Of a DNA stretch of 64,000 nucleotides, positions 27,593 through 35,069 are shown piece after piece. The notes under the pieces are model-generated. The model did not search any database. It saw only the letters and a list, made by a program, of their open reading frames with translations, and was not told where the DNA came from. The DNA is from Paracoccus sigandri. GTDB taxonomy: Bacteria > Pseudomonadota > Alphaproteobacteria > Rhodobacterales > Rhodobacteraceae. The translations under genes and the position numbers were made by a program. Position 1 is the first letter of the stretch, and each line of letters opens with the position of its first letter. Location of the stretch: contig NZ_QNRC01000005.1 in NCBI RefSeq assembly GCF_003709565.1, positions 62,001 to 126,000 of the forward strand. The letters are read 5' to 3'.

Positions 27593-28615
27593 TCACGCCC
27601 CCCACAGCACCGCGCCATCCCTTTCGCCCACCGCGCGGATCACGGCCCGGTGACGCAGGTGGTTGACATGGGCCACCGCCTCGACCAGCGCCAGGCCGAA
27701 TTCGGGGGCGCCGATGCGGCGCTTGAACAGGATGTCGAAGCAGTCGACCGCGGTGCGCGGCGCTTCGCGCAAGGCCTCGGCCAGCCGGTCCAGCGCGTGG
27801 TGATGGTTGTCGATCATCTGCGACAGCCGCGTGGGCAGGCCGCGGAAGGGCAGCTTGTGGCCCGGCAGGACCAGCTGTCCGGGCCGCGCCAGTTCCGCAA
27901 GCCGGCCGCAGCTGTCCAGCCATTCGCCCACCGGATCGGCCTCGGGCTCGGTCGGGTAGACCCCCAGGTTGGGCGAGATCGAGGGCAGGAGCTGGTCGCC
28001 CCCGATCACCAGGTCGTCGTCCAGCGACCAGAAGGTCGCGTGGCAGGGGGCATGGCCGTGGCCCATCGCCACCCGCCAGCGGCGCCGGCCGAAACGCACC
28101 TCGGCGCCCTCGGCCAGGCGGGTGAAGCCAAGCGGCAGCGGATGGACCACATCGGCGAAGTTGAAGGGCCGTTCCGCGGCGCGCCCGGCCAGGATGTCGG
28201 CGGGCATCCCGGCACGCTTCCAGAAGGCCAGCGCCTGGGCCGAGGGGCGGTCCTGCACGTCCAGCACCAGCATCCGGGCCATCAGCCAGGCGGTGCGGCT
28301 CATCATCAGCTCGGCCCCGTCGGTCTGCATGAACCAGCCGGCAAGGCCGATATGGTCGGGATGGTGATGGGTGCCGACCACCCGCCGCACCGGCCGGCCC
28401 GCCAGCGGCCCCTGGCGCAGCGCCGCCCAGATCTCGCGCCCGCGCCTGCTGTCGAAGCCGGTATCGACCAGCGTCCAGCCGTCGCCATCCTCCAGCGCAT
28501 AGACGTTCACATGGTCCAGCGCCATCGGCAAAGGCAGCCGCAGCCACAGCACGCCCTCGGCGATCTCGACCGCGCCGCCCTCGGGCGGCGGGTCCTGGAA
28601 GGGCGTCACGATCAC
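27593..28615 (-). CDS. Metallo-beta-lactamase-fold hydrolase
   Basis: A 340-residue protein with the metal-binding motif GTHHHPDHIGLAGWF (about residues 81-95) and later His residues in MGHGHAPCH and LPGHKLPFRG. A C-terminal helical region carries KRRIGAPEFGLALVEAVAHVNHL, as in the MBL-fold group with a winged-helix-like tail related to LACTB2. Substrate is unknown; thioester or nucleic-acid-like hydrolysis is possible. The GTG start at 28615 overlaps the stop of the acyl-CoA dehydrogenase gene (GTGA), so they are probably coupled and may act in the same pathway. Confidence 0.88.
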   Translation of the reverse strand: MIVTPFQDPPPEGGAVEIAEGVLWLRLPLPMALDHVNVYALEDGDGWTLVDTGFDSRRGREIWAALRQGPLAGRPVRRVVGTHHHPDHIGLAGWFMQTDGAELMMSRTAWLMARMLVLDVQDRPSAQALAFWKRAGMPADILAGRAAERPFNFADVVHPLPLGFTRLAEGAEVRFGRRRWRVAMGHGHAPCHATFWSLDDDLVIGGDQLLPSISPNLGVYPTEPEADPVGEWLDSCGRLAELARPGQLVLPGHKLPFRGLPTRLSQMIDNHHHALDRLAEALREAPRTAVDCFDILFKRRIGAPEFGLALVEAVAHVNHLRHRAVIRAVGERDGAVLWGA

Positions 28616-30309
28616 GCGGCGAAATCCCCGGCCATGGCCGCGTCCGGCAGCGCCTCAAGGTCGTCCAGCGCGGCCATGGCCTCGGCCAGGTCGCCGGCGA
28701 AATGCGGCAGCACGCGGGTGATGTGGATCCGGGCCAGCGCCTGCTGCGCGGCATTTCCGGCCTGGGCGGCGCGCAGGTGGAAATGCGCGCCCAGCACGCG
28801 GGCGAAGGCCGCAAGATAGGGCACGGCGCCGGCGAAACGCTGCGGCAAGCCGCGCTCCAGCAGCGCCTGGGTCGCCTCGCGCAGCGTCTCGGCCGCCTGC
28901 CAGACGTGATTGGCCAGCTCCGGGTGGTCGGCCTGGGCGGACTTGGCGCCGTCCAGCACCTCGTCCAGCAGCCGCATCGCCGCCTCGCCGCCATCGGACA
29001 GCTTGCGGCCGACCAGGTCCATCGCCTGGATGCCGTTGGTGCCCTCATAGATCGGCGTGATGCGCACGTCGCGCAGATACTGGGCGGCGCCGGTTTCCTC
29101 GACATAGCCCATGCCGCCATGGACCTGCACGCCGATATCGGCGACCCGGCAGCCGACATCGGTGCCGTAGGCCTTGGCGATCGGCGTCAGGAAGGCCGCG
29201 CGGGCGGCGTGATGCGCGTCGCCGTTGGCGCGCTCCAGGTCGATCGCGGTGGCGCAGGCCAGCCCGATGGCGCGGGCGGCAAAGACCTCGGCCCGCGCCA
29301 CGGCCAGCATCCGCCGCATGTCGGGATGGCGGATGATCGGCCCCATCTGGTTGCGCTCGGCCGCATAGCCCACCGCCTTCTGCAGCGCCGCCTCGGCCAC
29401 GCCGACGCCCTGCATCCCGACCCCCAGCCGGGCGCAGTTCATCATGGTGAACATGGCGGCCATGCCCTTGTGCTCCTCGCCGACCAGCCAGCCGGTCGCG
29501 CCCTCGAAGCTCATCACGCAGGTCGGGCTGCCATGGATGCCCATCTTCTCCTCCAGGCTGACCACCTTCAGGCTGTTGGCAAGGCCCGGCCTGCCGGCCG
29601 CGTCGGGGATCAGCTTCGGGACCATGAACAGGCTGATGCCGCGCGTGCCCTTCGCGCCGTCGGGCAGCCGCGCCAGCACCAGGTGGCAGACATTCTCGGT
29701 CACGTCGCTGTCGCCCCAGGTGATGAAGATCTTCTGGCCGGTGATCGCATAGCTGCCGTCGCCATTGGGCTCGGCCTTCGTGACCAGCGCGCCGACATCG
29801 CTGCCCGCGCCGGGCTCGGTCAGGTTCATCGTGCCCGACCATTCGCCCGCGATCAGCCGGGGCAGGTACAGCGCCTTCAGCGCGTCGCTGGCGTGATGTT
29901 CCAGCGCCTCGATCTGGCCCTGGGTCAGCAGCGGGTTCAGCTGCAGCGCCAGGCAGGCCCCGGCCATCATCTCGGACACGGCCATGTTCAGCGCCTGCGG
30001 CAGCCCCATGCCGCCATGTTCGGGATTGGCGGCCAGCCCGATCCAGCCACCCTCGGCAATGGCCCGGAACCCCTCGGCATAGCCGGGCGAGGAGCGCAGC
30101 CTGCCGTTTTCCAGCCGCGCCGGCGTGTGATCGCCATTCGGGTTCAGCGGCGCCAGCACGTTCGAGGCCAGCTTGCCCGCCTCGGACAGGATGGCGGCGG
30201 TGGTCTCGGGCGTGGCCTCCTCATAGAGGCCGGTCGCAGCGACATCCGCGAAAGGCACGACATGGTGAAGAATGAATTCGATCTGCTCGACCGGCGCCTT
30301 GTAGCTCAT
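28612..30309 (-). CDS. Acyl-CoA dehydrogenase with C-terminal extension (DmdC/AcdB-like)
   Basis: A 565-residue flavoprotein longer than standard acyl-CoA dehydrogenases, with an added C-terminal helical domain (about the last 130 residues). The N-terminus MSYKAPVEQIEFILHHV, the NLTEPGAGSDVGAL segment, TGQKIFITWGDSD, QVHGGMGYVEETG and the catalytic Glu of IYEGTNGIQAMDLVG are visible. The group includes methylmercaptopropionyl-CoA and long-chain acyl-CoA enzymes; I cannot decide which. Start at 30309 is preferred over a longer frame. It diverges from tsaC. Confidence 0.92.
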   Translation of the reverse strand: MSYKAPVEQIEFILHHVVPFADVAATGLYEEATPETTAAILSEAGKLASNVLAPLNPNGDHTPARLENGRLRSSPGYAEGFRAIAEGGWIGLAANPEHGGMGLPQALNMAVSEMMAGACLALQLNPLLTQGQIEALEHHASDALKALYLPRLIAGEWSGTMNLTEPGAGSDVGALVTKAEPNGDGSYAITGQKIFITWGDSDVTENVCHLVLARLPDGAKGTRGISLFMVPKLIPDAAGRPGLANSLKVVSLEEKMGIHGSPTCVMSFEGATGWLVGEEHKGMAAMFTMMNCARLGVGMQGVGVAEAALQKAVGYAAERNQMGPIIRHPDMRRMLAVARAEVFAARAIGLACATAIDLERANGDAHHAARAAFLTPIAKAYGTDVGCRVADIGVQVHGGMGYVEETGAAQYLRDVRITPIYEGTNGIQAMDLVGRKLSDGGEAAMRLLDEVLDGAKSAQADHPELANHVWQAAETLREATQALLERGLPQRFAGAVPYLAAFARVLGAHFHLRAAQAGNAAQQALARIHITRVLPHFAGDLAEAMAALDDLEALPDAAMAGDFAA

Positions 30310-30421
30310 CTGCTTCCCTCCCGCGCGCGCTTGGCAATCCCGGCACGCGCCACTATCAAACGGGTCCGGCATCCACCTTAGGGGGATGCGGCCATTGCTC
30401 AACCGAAACCCGGCGTCACGA

Positions 30422-31384
30422 ATGCAGACCGAACGACTGAAAGCCGATTCCGCGGGGCTTGCCCGTGCCGCCGAACTGCTGTCGGCCGGCCAGCTTGTCG
30501 CAATTCCAACCGAGACTGTCTATGGCCTGGCCGGCGATGCCCGCGACGGGACGGCCGTCGCGCGGATCTATGCCGCCAAGGGACGGCCCAGCTTCAACCC
30601 GCTGATCGTGCATCTGCCGGACCTCGAGGCCGCGCGCCGCATCGCCCACCTGACGCCCCAGGCCGAGACGCTGGCCCGCGCCTTCTGGCCCGGCGCGCTG
30701 ACCATGGTGCTGCCGCTGCGGCAGGATGCGCCCATCGCCTCGCTGGTCACGGCCGGCCTGCCGACCATCGCGATCCGCGTGCCCGCCCATCCCGCGGCAC
30801 AGGCGCTGCTGCGGCGCTTCGGCGGGCCGCTGGCGGCGCCCTCGGCCAATGCCTCTGGCCGGATCAGCCCGACCAGCGCCGGCCATGTGCTGGATCCCGA
30901 CGGCGGGCTGGACGGCCGGATCGCGGCGGTGCTGGACGCCGGCCCCTGCCCGGTGGGCCTCGAATCGACCATCATCGGCTGGGACGCCGACAGCCCGCTG
31001 CTGCTGCGCCCCGGCGGCATCCCGGCCGAGGCCGTCGAGGCCGCGCTGTCGCGCCCGCTGGCCCACCCCGGTCAGGATTCCGGCCAGGACCCCGACCGCC
31101 CGACCGCGCCGGGCCAGCTGACCAGCCACTACGCGCCGCAAGCCAGCCTGCGCCTCAACGCCGCCACCCCGCGCGCGGGTGAAACCTTCATCGCCTTCGG
31201 CGCCCCCGGCCCGCTCAGCCTGTCGGAAACCGGCGACCTGACCCAGGCGGCGGCGCGGCTCTTCGACCTGCTGCGCCAGGCCGACCGGCTGGGCCGCCCG
31301 ATCGCCGTCGCGCCGATCCCCGACCACGGCCTCGGCGCCGCCATCAACGACCGCCTGCGCCGCGCCGCCGCGCCGCGCGACTGA
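30422..31384 (+). CDS. tsaC: L-threonylcarbamoyladenylate synthase (TsaC/Sua5)
   Basis: A 320-residue Sua5-type enzyme making threonylcarbamoyl-AMP for the t6A modification of ANN-decoding tRNAs. The YrdC domain shows IPTETVYGLAGDA, AAKGRPSFNPLIVH, KxR-like ILRVP region (TIAIRVPAHPAAQALL), APSANASGRISPTSAGHV, followed by a Sua5 C-terminal domain beginning near SHYAPQASLRL. The start at 30422 is supported by family length; 30386 is an alternative. A dispersed motif copy follows the stop. Confidence 0.94.
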   Translation: MQTERLKADSAGLARAAELLSAGQLVAIPTETVYGLAGDARDGTAVARIYAAKGRPSFNPLIVHLPDLEAARRIAHLTPQAETLARAFWPGALTMVLPLRQDAPIASLVTAGLPTIAIRVPAHPAAQALLRRFGGPLAAPSANASGRISPTSAGHVLDPDGGLDGRIAAVLDAGPCPVGLESTIIGWDADSPLLLRPGGIPAEAVEAALSRPLAHPGQDSGQDPDRPTAPGQLTSHYAPQASLRLNAATPRAGETFIAFGAPGPLSLSETGDLTQAAARLFDLLRQADRLGRPIAVAPIPDHGLGAAINDRLRRAAAPRD

Positions 31385-31407
31385 CCGCCCGGCCATTTCT
31401 CCCCCGG

Positions 31408-31433
31408 CCGCTTCTCTGTTGCCCAAATACCCC
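31408..31433 (+). repeat. Dispersed motif copy B, after the tsaC stop
   Basis: CTTCTCTGTTGCCCAAATACCCC begins 24-27 bases after the tsaC stop and has the same direction as tsaC. It shares the core GTTGC-CAAATACCC with the copies at 18153-18184 and 47594-47624. Confidence 0.55.
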
Positions 31434-31486
31434 GCTTCCGGCGCCGCAGGCCCCGCCCCCGCCGGGACGGGACCCGGGCGGCGACC

Positions 31487-32914
31487 TTACAGCCCCAGCG
31501 AGCCGTAGACGTTCGAGATCCGCCGGATCGCCACCACATAGGCGGCGGTGCGCATGTCGTCGACGCGGCTGTTGCCGACCCAGACCTCCTTCATCTTGCC
31601 GAAGGCCTCGCGCATGGTGTCGTCCAGGCCCGAACGCACCAGCTCCAGCTCGTCCGCGCCGGTCAGGAACGCCTCCTTGAAGCCCTTCGACAGCGTCCAG
31701 TTCAGCCCGGTATCGGCCGACAGCCGCTCCAGCTCCTCGACGATCATCCGCGCCCGCGCCTCCTCGTGCCGCCGCTCCAGCCGGCCCAGGCTGATCTGCG
31801 ACAGGTTCTTGACCCATTCGAAATAGGACACGGTCACACCGCCGGCATTGGCATACATGTCGGGGATGATGACCACGCCCTTGCGCTTCAGGATCTCGTC
31901 GGCATCGGCGGTCACGGGGCCGTTGGCGGCCTCGATGATCAGCTTGCACTTGATCCGGTCGGCATTCTCGGCGCGGATCACGCCCTCGACGGCGGCGGGG
32001 ACCAGGATGTCGCACTCGTCCTCCAGCGCCAGCAGCCCCTCCTCGCGATAGTCGCCGCCCGCGAAGCCGCGCACGCCGCCGGTGGCCTGGATATGGCCGC
32101 GCAGCGCGTCGATGTTGATGCCCTGCGGATTGCTGATGGCGCCGTCCCGCTCGATCACGCAGGTCACCAGCGCCTTGTCCTCGGCCGACAGGAACTGCGC
32201 GGCGTGATAGCCCACATTGCCCAGGCCCTGCACGATCACCCGCTTGCCGGCCAGCGTGCCCGCCAGCCCGGCGCGCTTCATCACGTCGTCGTGGCGGAAG
32301 AACTCGCGCAGCGCATATTGCACGCCGCGCCCGGTGGCCTCGACCCGGCCGTCGATGCCGCCCTGGGTGCGCGGCTTGCCGGTGACGCAGGCCTTGGCGT
32401 TGATGTCGTCGGGATGCAGCCGCTTGAAGGCATCGGCCATCCAGGCCATCTCGCGCTCGCCCGTGCCCATGTCGGGCGCCGGCACGTTCTGGCTGGGCGA
32501 GATCAGGTTGCGGCGCGACAGCTCGTAGGTGAAGCGCCGGGTGATGCGCTCCAGCTCGTCGGCGTCCCAGGCGCGCGGGTCGATCCTCAGCCCGCCCTTC
32601 GAGCCGCCGAAGGGCACCTCGACCAGCGCGCATTTGTAGGTCATCAGCGCCGCCAGCGCCTCGACCTCGTCCTGGTTGACATCCAGCGAATAGCGGATGC
32701 CGCCCTTGACCGGCTCCATATGTTCGGAATGGACCGAGCGATAGCCGGTGAAGGTATGGATCTCGCCGCGCAGCCGCACCCCGAAACGGACCGTATAGGT
32801 CGAGTTGCAGACGCGGATCTTTTCTTCAAGCCCCGGCGGCAGTTCCATCAATGAGGCGGCATGGGTGAACATCCTGTCCACCGAGTCCCGGAACGATGCC
32901 TGTTGGTGCAGCAT
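31487..32914 (-). CDS. Glutamate dehydrogenase (Glu/Leu/Phe/Val family)
   Basis: A 475-residue dehydrogenase linking glutamate and 2-oxoglutarate. The substrate pocket KGGIRYSLDVNQDEVEALA with the conserved Lys, the catalytic-Lys region YKCALVEVPFGGSKGGL, GVVIIPDMYANAGGVTVSYFEW and the Rossmann motif VQGLGNVGYHAA are clear. It resembles the NAD-preferring bacterial type by length and sequence, but cofactor choice is inferred. It diverges from a TetR-family regulator across 257 bases, which makes that regulator a possible controller. Confidence 0.93.
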   Translation of the reverse strand: MLHQQASFRDSVDRMFTHAASLMELPPGLEEKIRVCNSTYTVRFGVRLRGEIHTFTGYRSVHSEHMEPVKGGIRYSLDVNQDEVEALAALMTYKCALVEVPFGGSKGGLRIDPRAWDADELERITRRFTYELSRRNLISPSQNVPAPDMGTGEREMAWMADAFKRLHPDDINAKACVTGKPRTQGGIDGRVEATGRGVQYALREFFRHDDVMKRAGLAGTLAGKRVIVQGLGNVGYHAAQFLSAEDKALVTCVIERDGAISNPQGINIDALRGHIQATGGVRGFAGGDYREEGLLALEDECDILVPAAVEGVIRAENADRIKCKLIIEAANGPVTADADEILKRKGVVIIPDMYANAGGVTVSYFEWVKNLSQISLGRLERRHEEARARMIVEELERLSADTGLNWTLSKGFKEAFLTGADELELVRSGLDDTMREAFGKMKEVWVGNSRVDDMRTAAYVVAIRRISNVYGSLGL

Positions 32915-33171
32915 GATGCGAATTCCTCCTGTCCGACTCGCCTCCCCACGCTAGGTCGGCGGCGGCGCCGCGCCAAGCCCCTTCCGACCGGATATGCCAG
33001 CAAACGCAAACCCTTCGGTACAGCTTGGTCCGAAACGGCCTTTTCCGGCCCCTGCCCTTCCGCGGGGGCAAGGCGGATTTGAATTGCGGCCGGGAAACCA
33101 GTGACAGTAATCTGGCGTTATTGAAGCCATAACCAAGTTGTTTGCAACCTACAGAATAGTGGATGTGACTT
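32915..33171. promoter_or_regulatory. Divergent region between glutamate dehydrogenase and TetR-family genes
   Basis: No gene is visible in these 257 bases. The part from about 33090 to 33171 is clearly A+T-richer than its surroundings and probably holds the promoter of the TetR gene. Around 33045-33066 the arms GCCCCTGC and GCGGGGGC can form an eight-base stem with one wobble. I cannot define an operator. Confidence 0.35.
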
Positions 33172-33819
33172 GTGATTCAGAAGCACGAAATTTATCGCGG
33201 CCGGAAATTTCATCAGGTCTGCCGGGGCGCGCGTCAGGTTTTCCTGCGCGACGGCTATGAAGGCGCCAGCGTGGACGACATTTCGCGTGCCGCCGGCGTG
33301 TCCAAGGCCACCCTCTACAGCTATTTCCCGCACAAGCGCCTGATGTTCGAGGAGGTCATGCGCAACGAGATCGCCGAGGCCGAGAAACAGATCGCGATCG
33401 CGCCCGACAATGCGCTGCCGCCCTCGCTCGGGCTGCCGGTCGTGGTCGAGACGATGGCCCGCGACGCGGTCAGCGAGATCCAGACCGGGCTCTACCGGCT
33501 GGGCATCGCCGAGGCGCGGCGCTTTCCGAAACTGGCGCGGGACTATTACGACCGGATCCTGCAGAAGCGCAGCGCGATCCTGGCCGCCTATCTGGATCAC
33601 TGGGTCGCCCGAGGCGAGCTGGACATCGCCGATACCCGGCGGGCGGCCGACCAGCTGTGGCGGATGACCGGCGCGGCGCTGGCCGAACGCGCGGTGCTGC
33701 TGCCGCAGAGCACCCTGAAGGAAGCCAGCCTGCGCGAGGCCTGCGCCGCCGCGCTGGAGCTGTTCCTGCGGGCCTATGGCGCCAGCCGGGCGGGCGACAT
33801 CCCGGCGGCCGCGCAATAG
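33172..33819 (+). CDS. TetR/AcrR family transcriptional regulator
   Basis: A 215-residue regulator. The N-terminal helix-turn-helix is typical: VFLRDGYEGASVDDISRAAG then VSKATLYSYFPHKRLMFEEV. The C-terminal ligand domain is not specific. It starts with GTG at 33172. The divergent glutamate dehydrogenase gene is a candidate target, though the A+T-rich stretch next to its own start suggests autoregulation as well. Confidence 0.9.
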   Translation: MIQKHEIYRGRKFHQVCRGARQVFLRDGYEGASVDDISRAAGVSKATLYSYFPHKRLMFEEVMRNEIAEAEKQIAIAPDNALPPSLGLPVVVETMARDAVSEIQTGLYRLGIAEARRFPKLARDYYDRILQKRSAILAAYLDHWVARGELDIADTRRAADQLWRMTGAALAERAVLLPQSTLKEASLREACAAALELFLRAYGASRAGDIPAAAQ

Positions 33820-33866
33820 CAGCGGCGGCGTGGCCACCCGTCCGCGATGATGGATTCGTGAAAGGA

Positions 33867-33891
33867 CGCGCGGGTTCTCAAGTCCCGCGCG
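33867..33891 (+). other. Hairpin between the TetR gene and the first I78-like lipoprotein gene
   Basis: Perfect arms CGCGCGGG (33867-33874) and CCCGCGCG (33884-33891) enclose a nine-base loop TTCTCAAGT. No T-run follows, so a simple Rho-independent terminator is not supported; it may still end the TetR transcript. Confidence 0.4.
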
Positions 33892-33954
33892 GCAGCGTAT
33901 AGATGCCTCCGTCGCAGTCCGGCGCTGCCGGGCCAACGAGGGAACAAGACGGAA

Positions 33955-34350
33955 ATGACAAGAACCACGATCCTGCCCTTCGCCGCCGCCGCGGCCCTGC
34001 TGGCGGGCTGCATGCCTGTCCCGCCGGACGCGGCGATGGCGCCGCCCCCCGTTCCGATCCAGGCCCCGCTCCAGGCGCCGATCCAGACCCCGGCCATCGC
34101 CCCGGTGGCGCCGCCCCCGACCGCCGCCGCCGGCATCGCCGGGCTGGAGGAACGCAAGCCCGACCTGTGCAAGGCCCAGGACTATTCGCGATACGTCTCG
34201 CAGCCGGGCAGCGTGATCCCGACGCTGGGGCTTACCCGCGCGTATCGGGTGGTCGAGTATCGCGGGATCGAGCCGCAGGACTACGACCCCAACCGGATCG
34301 TCTTCCGCCTCGATTCGGCGGGCAATATCTACAACATCGATTGCGGGTGA
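33955..34350 (+). CDS. I78-like lipoprotein (peptidase inhibitor family), longer member
   Basis: A 131-residue predicted lipoprotein with lipobox LLAGC (Cys 19), a Pro/Ala-rich linker (about residues 20-60) and a small domain from DLCKAQDY to the end. The domain pattern, with an early Cys, YDPNRIVFRLDSAGNIYNIDCG at the end, resembles peptidase inhibitor family I78. The expected inhibitor core is more divergent than in the next gene. It could restrain proteases in the periplasm, but that is family inference. The next gene starts five bases later. Confidence 0.68.
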   Translation: MTRTTILPFAAAAALLAGCMPVPPDAAMAPPPVPIQAPLQAPIQTPAIAPVAPPPTAAAGIAGLEERKPDLCKAQDYSRYVSQPGSVIPTLGLTRAYRVVEYRGIEPQDYDPNRIVFRLDSAGNIYNIDCG

Positions 34351-34354
34351 CGCC

Positions 34355-34639
34355 ATGAAAGTCGAACTTCTGCTGCTGGCCATGGCCGGCCTGGCCGTGC
34401 TGGCCGCCTGCGAGCCCCTCCCGCCCGAGGCCGAGCCTGCCGAAACCCCCGACAGCTGCGGCGCGGCCGGCTATCAGGGCCTGGTCGGCCAGCCGCGCAC
34501 GGTGCTGGACGGCATGACCTTCCCGCTCGGCACCCGCCAGATCGGCCCGAACGACGCCGTCACCGCCGATTTCCGCCCCGACCGGCTGAACATCGAATAC
34601 GGCGCCGGCGGCCGGATCGAGAAGATCAGCTGCTACTGA
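34355..34639 (+). CDS. I78-family peptidase inhibitor lipoprotein
   Basis: A 94-residue predicted lipoprotein with lipobox VLAAC (Cys 19). The mature part shows DSCGAAGYQGLVGQPRTVL and FRPDRLNIEYGAGGRIEKISC, a good match for I78 inhibitors, with two Cys likely to form a disulfide. It follows its longer relative by four bases and is followed by a clear terminator, so the two form a short tandem operon. Confidence 0.8.
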   Translation: MKVELLLLAMAGLAVLAACEPLPPEAEPAETPDSCGAAGYQGLVGQPRTVLDGMTFPLGTRQIGPNDAVTADFRPDRLNIEYGAGGRIEKISCY

Positions 34640-34659
34640 TCCCGGCCGCCCCGCGGCAG

Positions 34660-34688
34660 GGGCGGCGCCTGCAGGGCGCCGCCCTTTT
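34660..34688 (+). terminator. Rho-independent terminator after the I78 gene pair
   Basis: Perfect ten-base arms GGGCGGCGCC (34660-34669) and GGCGCCGCCC (34675-34684) around a TGCAG loop are followed by TTTT. It stands about 20 bases after the stop of the second I78 gene. Confidence 0.85.
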
Positions 34689-34726
34689 CGATTGATTTGC
34701 CTCGCGGGCAATGTCACCATTTCGCC

Positions 34727-35062
34727 ATGATGAATGCCGCTCCGCCGTTTCATGCCGACCCCGACCGAGTGGTTTTCGACCGGACGGAACTGGGCATGAT
34801 TCTCTCGGTCTATGGCCGTTTCGTGGCCGCGGGCGAATGGCGCGACTATGCGATGTCCTTCCTGCGCGACGCGGCCATCTTCAGCGTGTTCCGCCGCGCC
34901 ACCGAACATCCGCTCTACCGGATCGAGAAACGCCCGCGCCTGCGCATGGCTCAGGGCGCCTATGCGGTGATCGGCATGGACGGCCGGGTCCTCAAGCGCG
35001 GCCACGACCTGGCGCCGGTGCTGCGGGTGCTGGACAGGAAGCTGATCCGCCCGGTCGACTGA
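34727..35062 (+). CDS. DUF2794 family protein
   Basis: A 111-residue protein of unknown function, widespread in Alphaproteobacteria. VFDRTELGMILSVYGRFVAAGEWRDY, then LRDAAIFSVFRRATEHPLYRIEK and LKRGHDLAPVLRVLDRKL are the conserved family stretches. Starts at 34727 and 34730 are adjacent ATGs. It converges on hrpB with a seven-base gap and follows a terminator, so it likely has its own promoter. Confidence 0.85.
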   Translation: MMNAAPPFHADPDRVVFDRTELGMILSVYGRFVAAGEWRDYAMSFLRDAAIFSVFRRATEHPLYRIEKRPRLRMAQGAYAVIGMDGRVLKRGHDLAPVLRVLDRKLIRPVD

Positions 35063-35069
35063 CCTGCCC

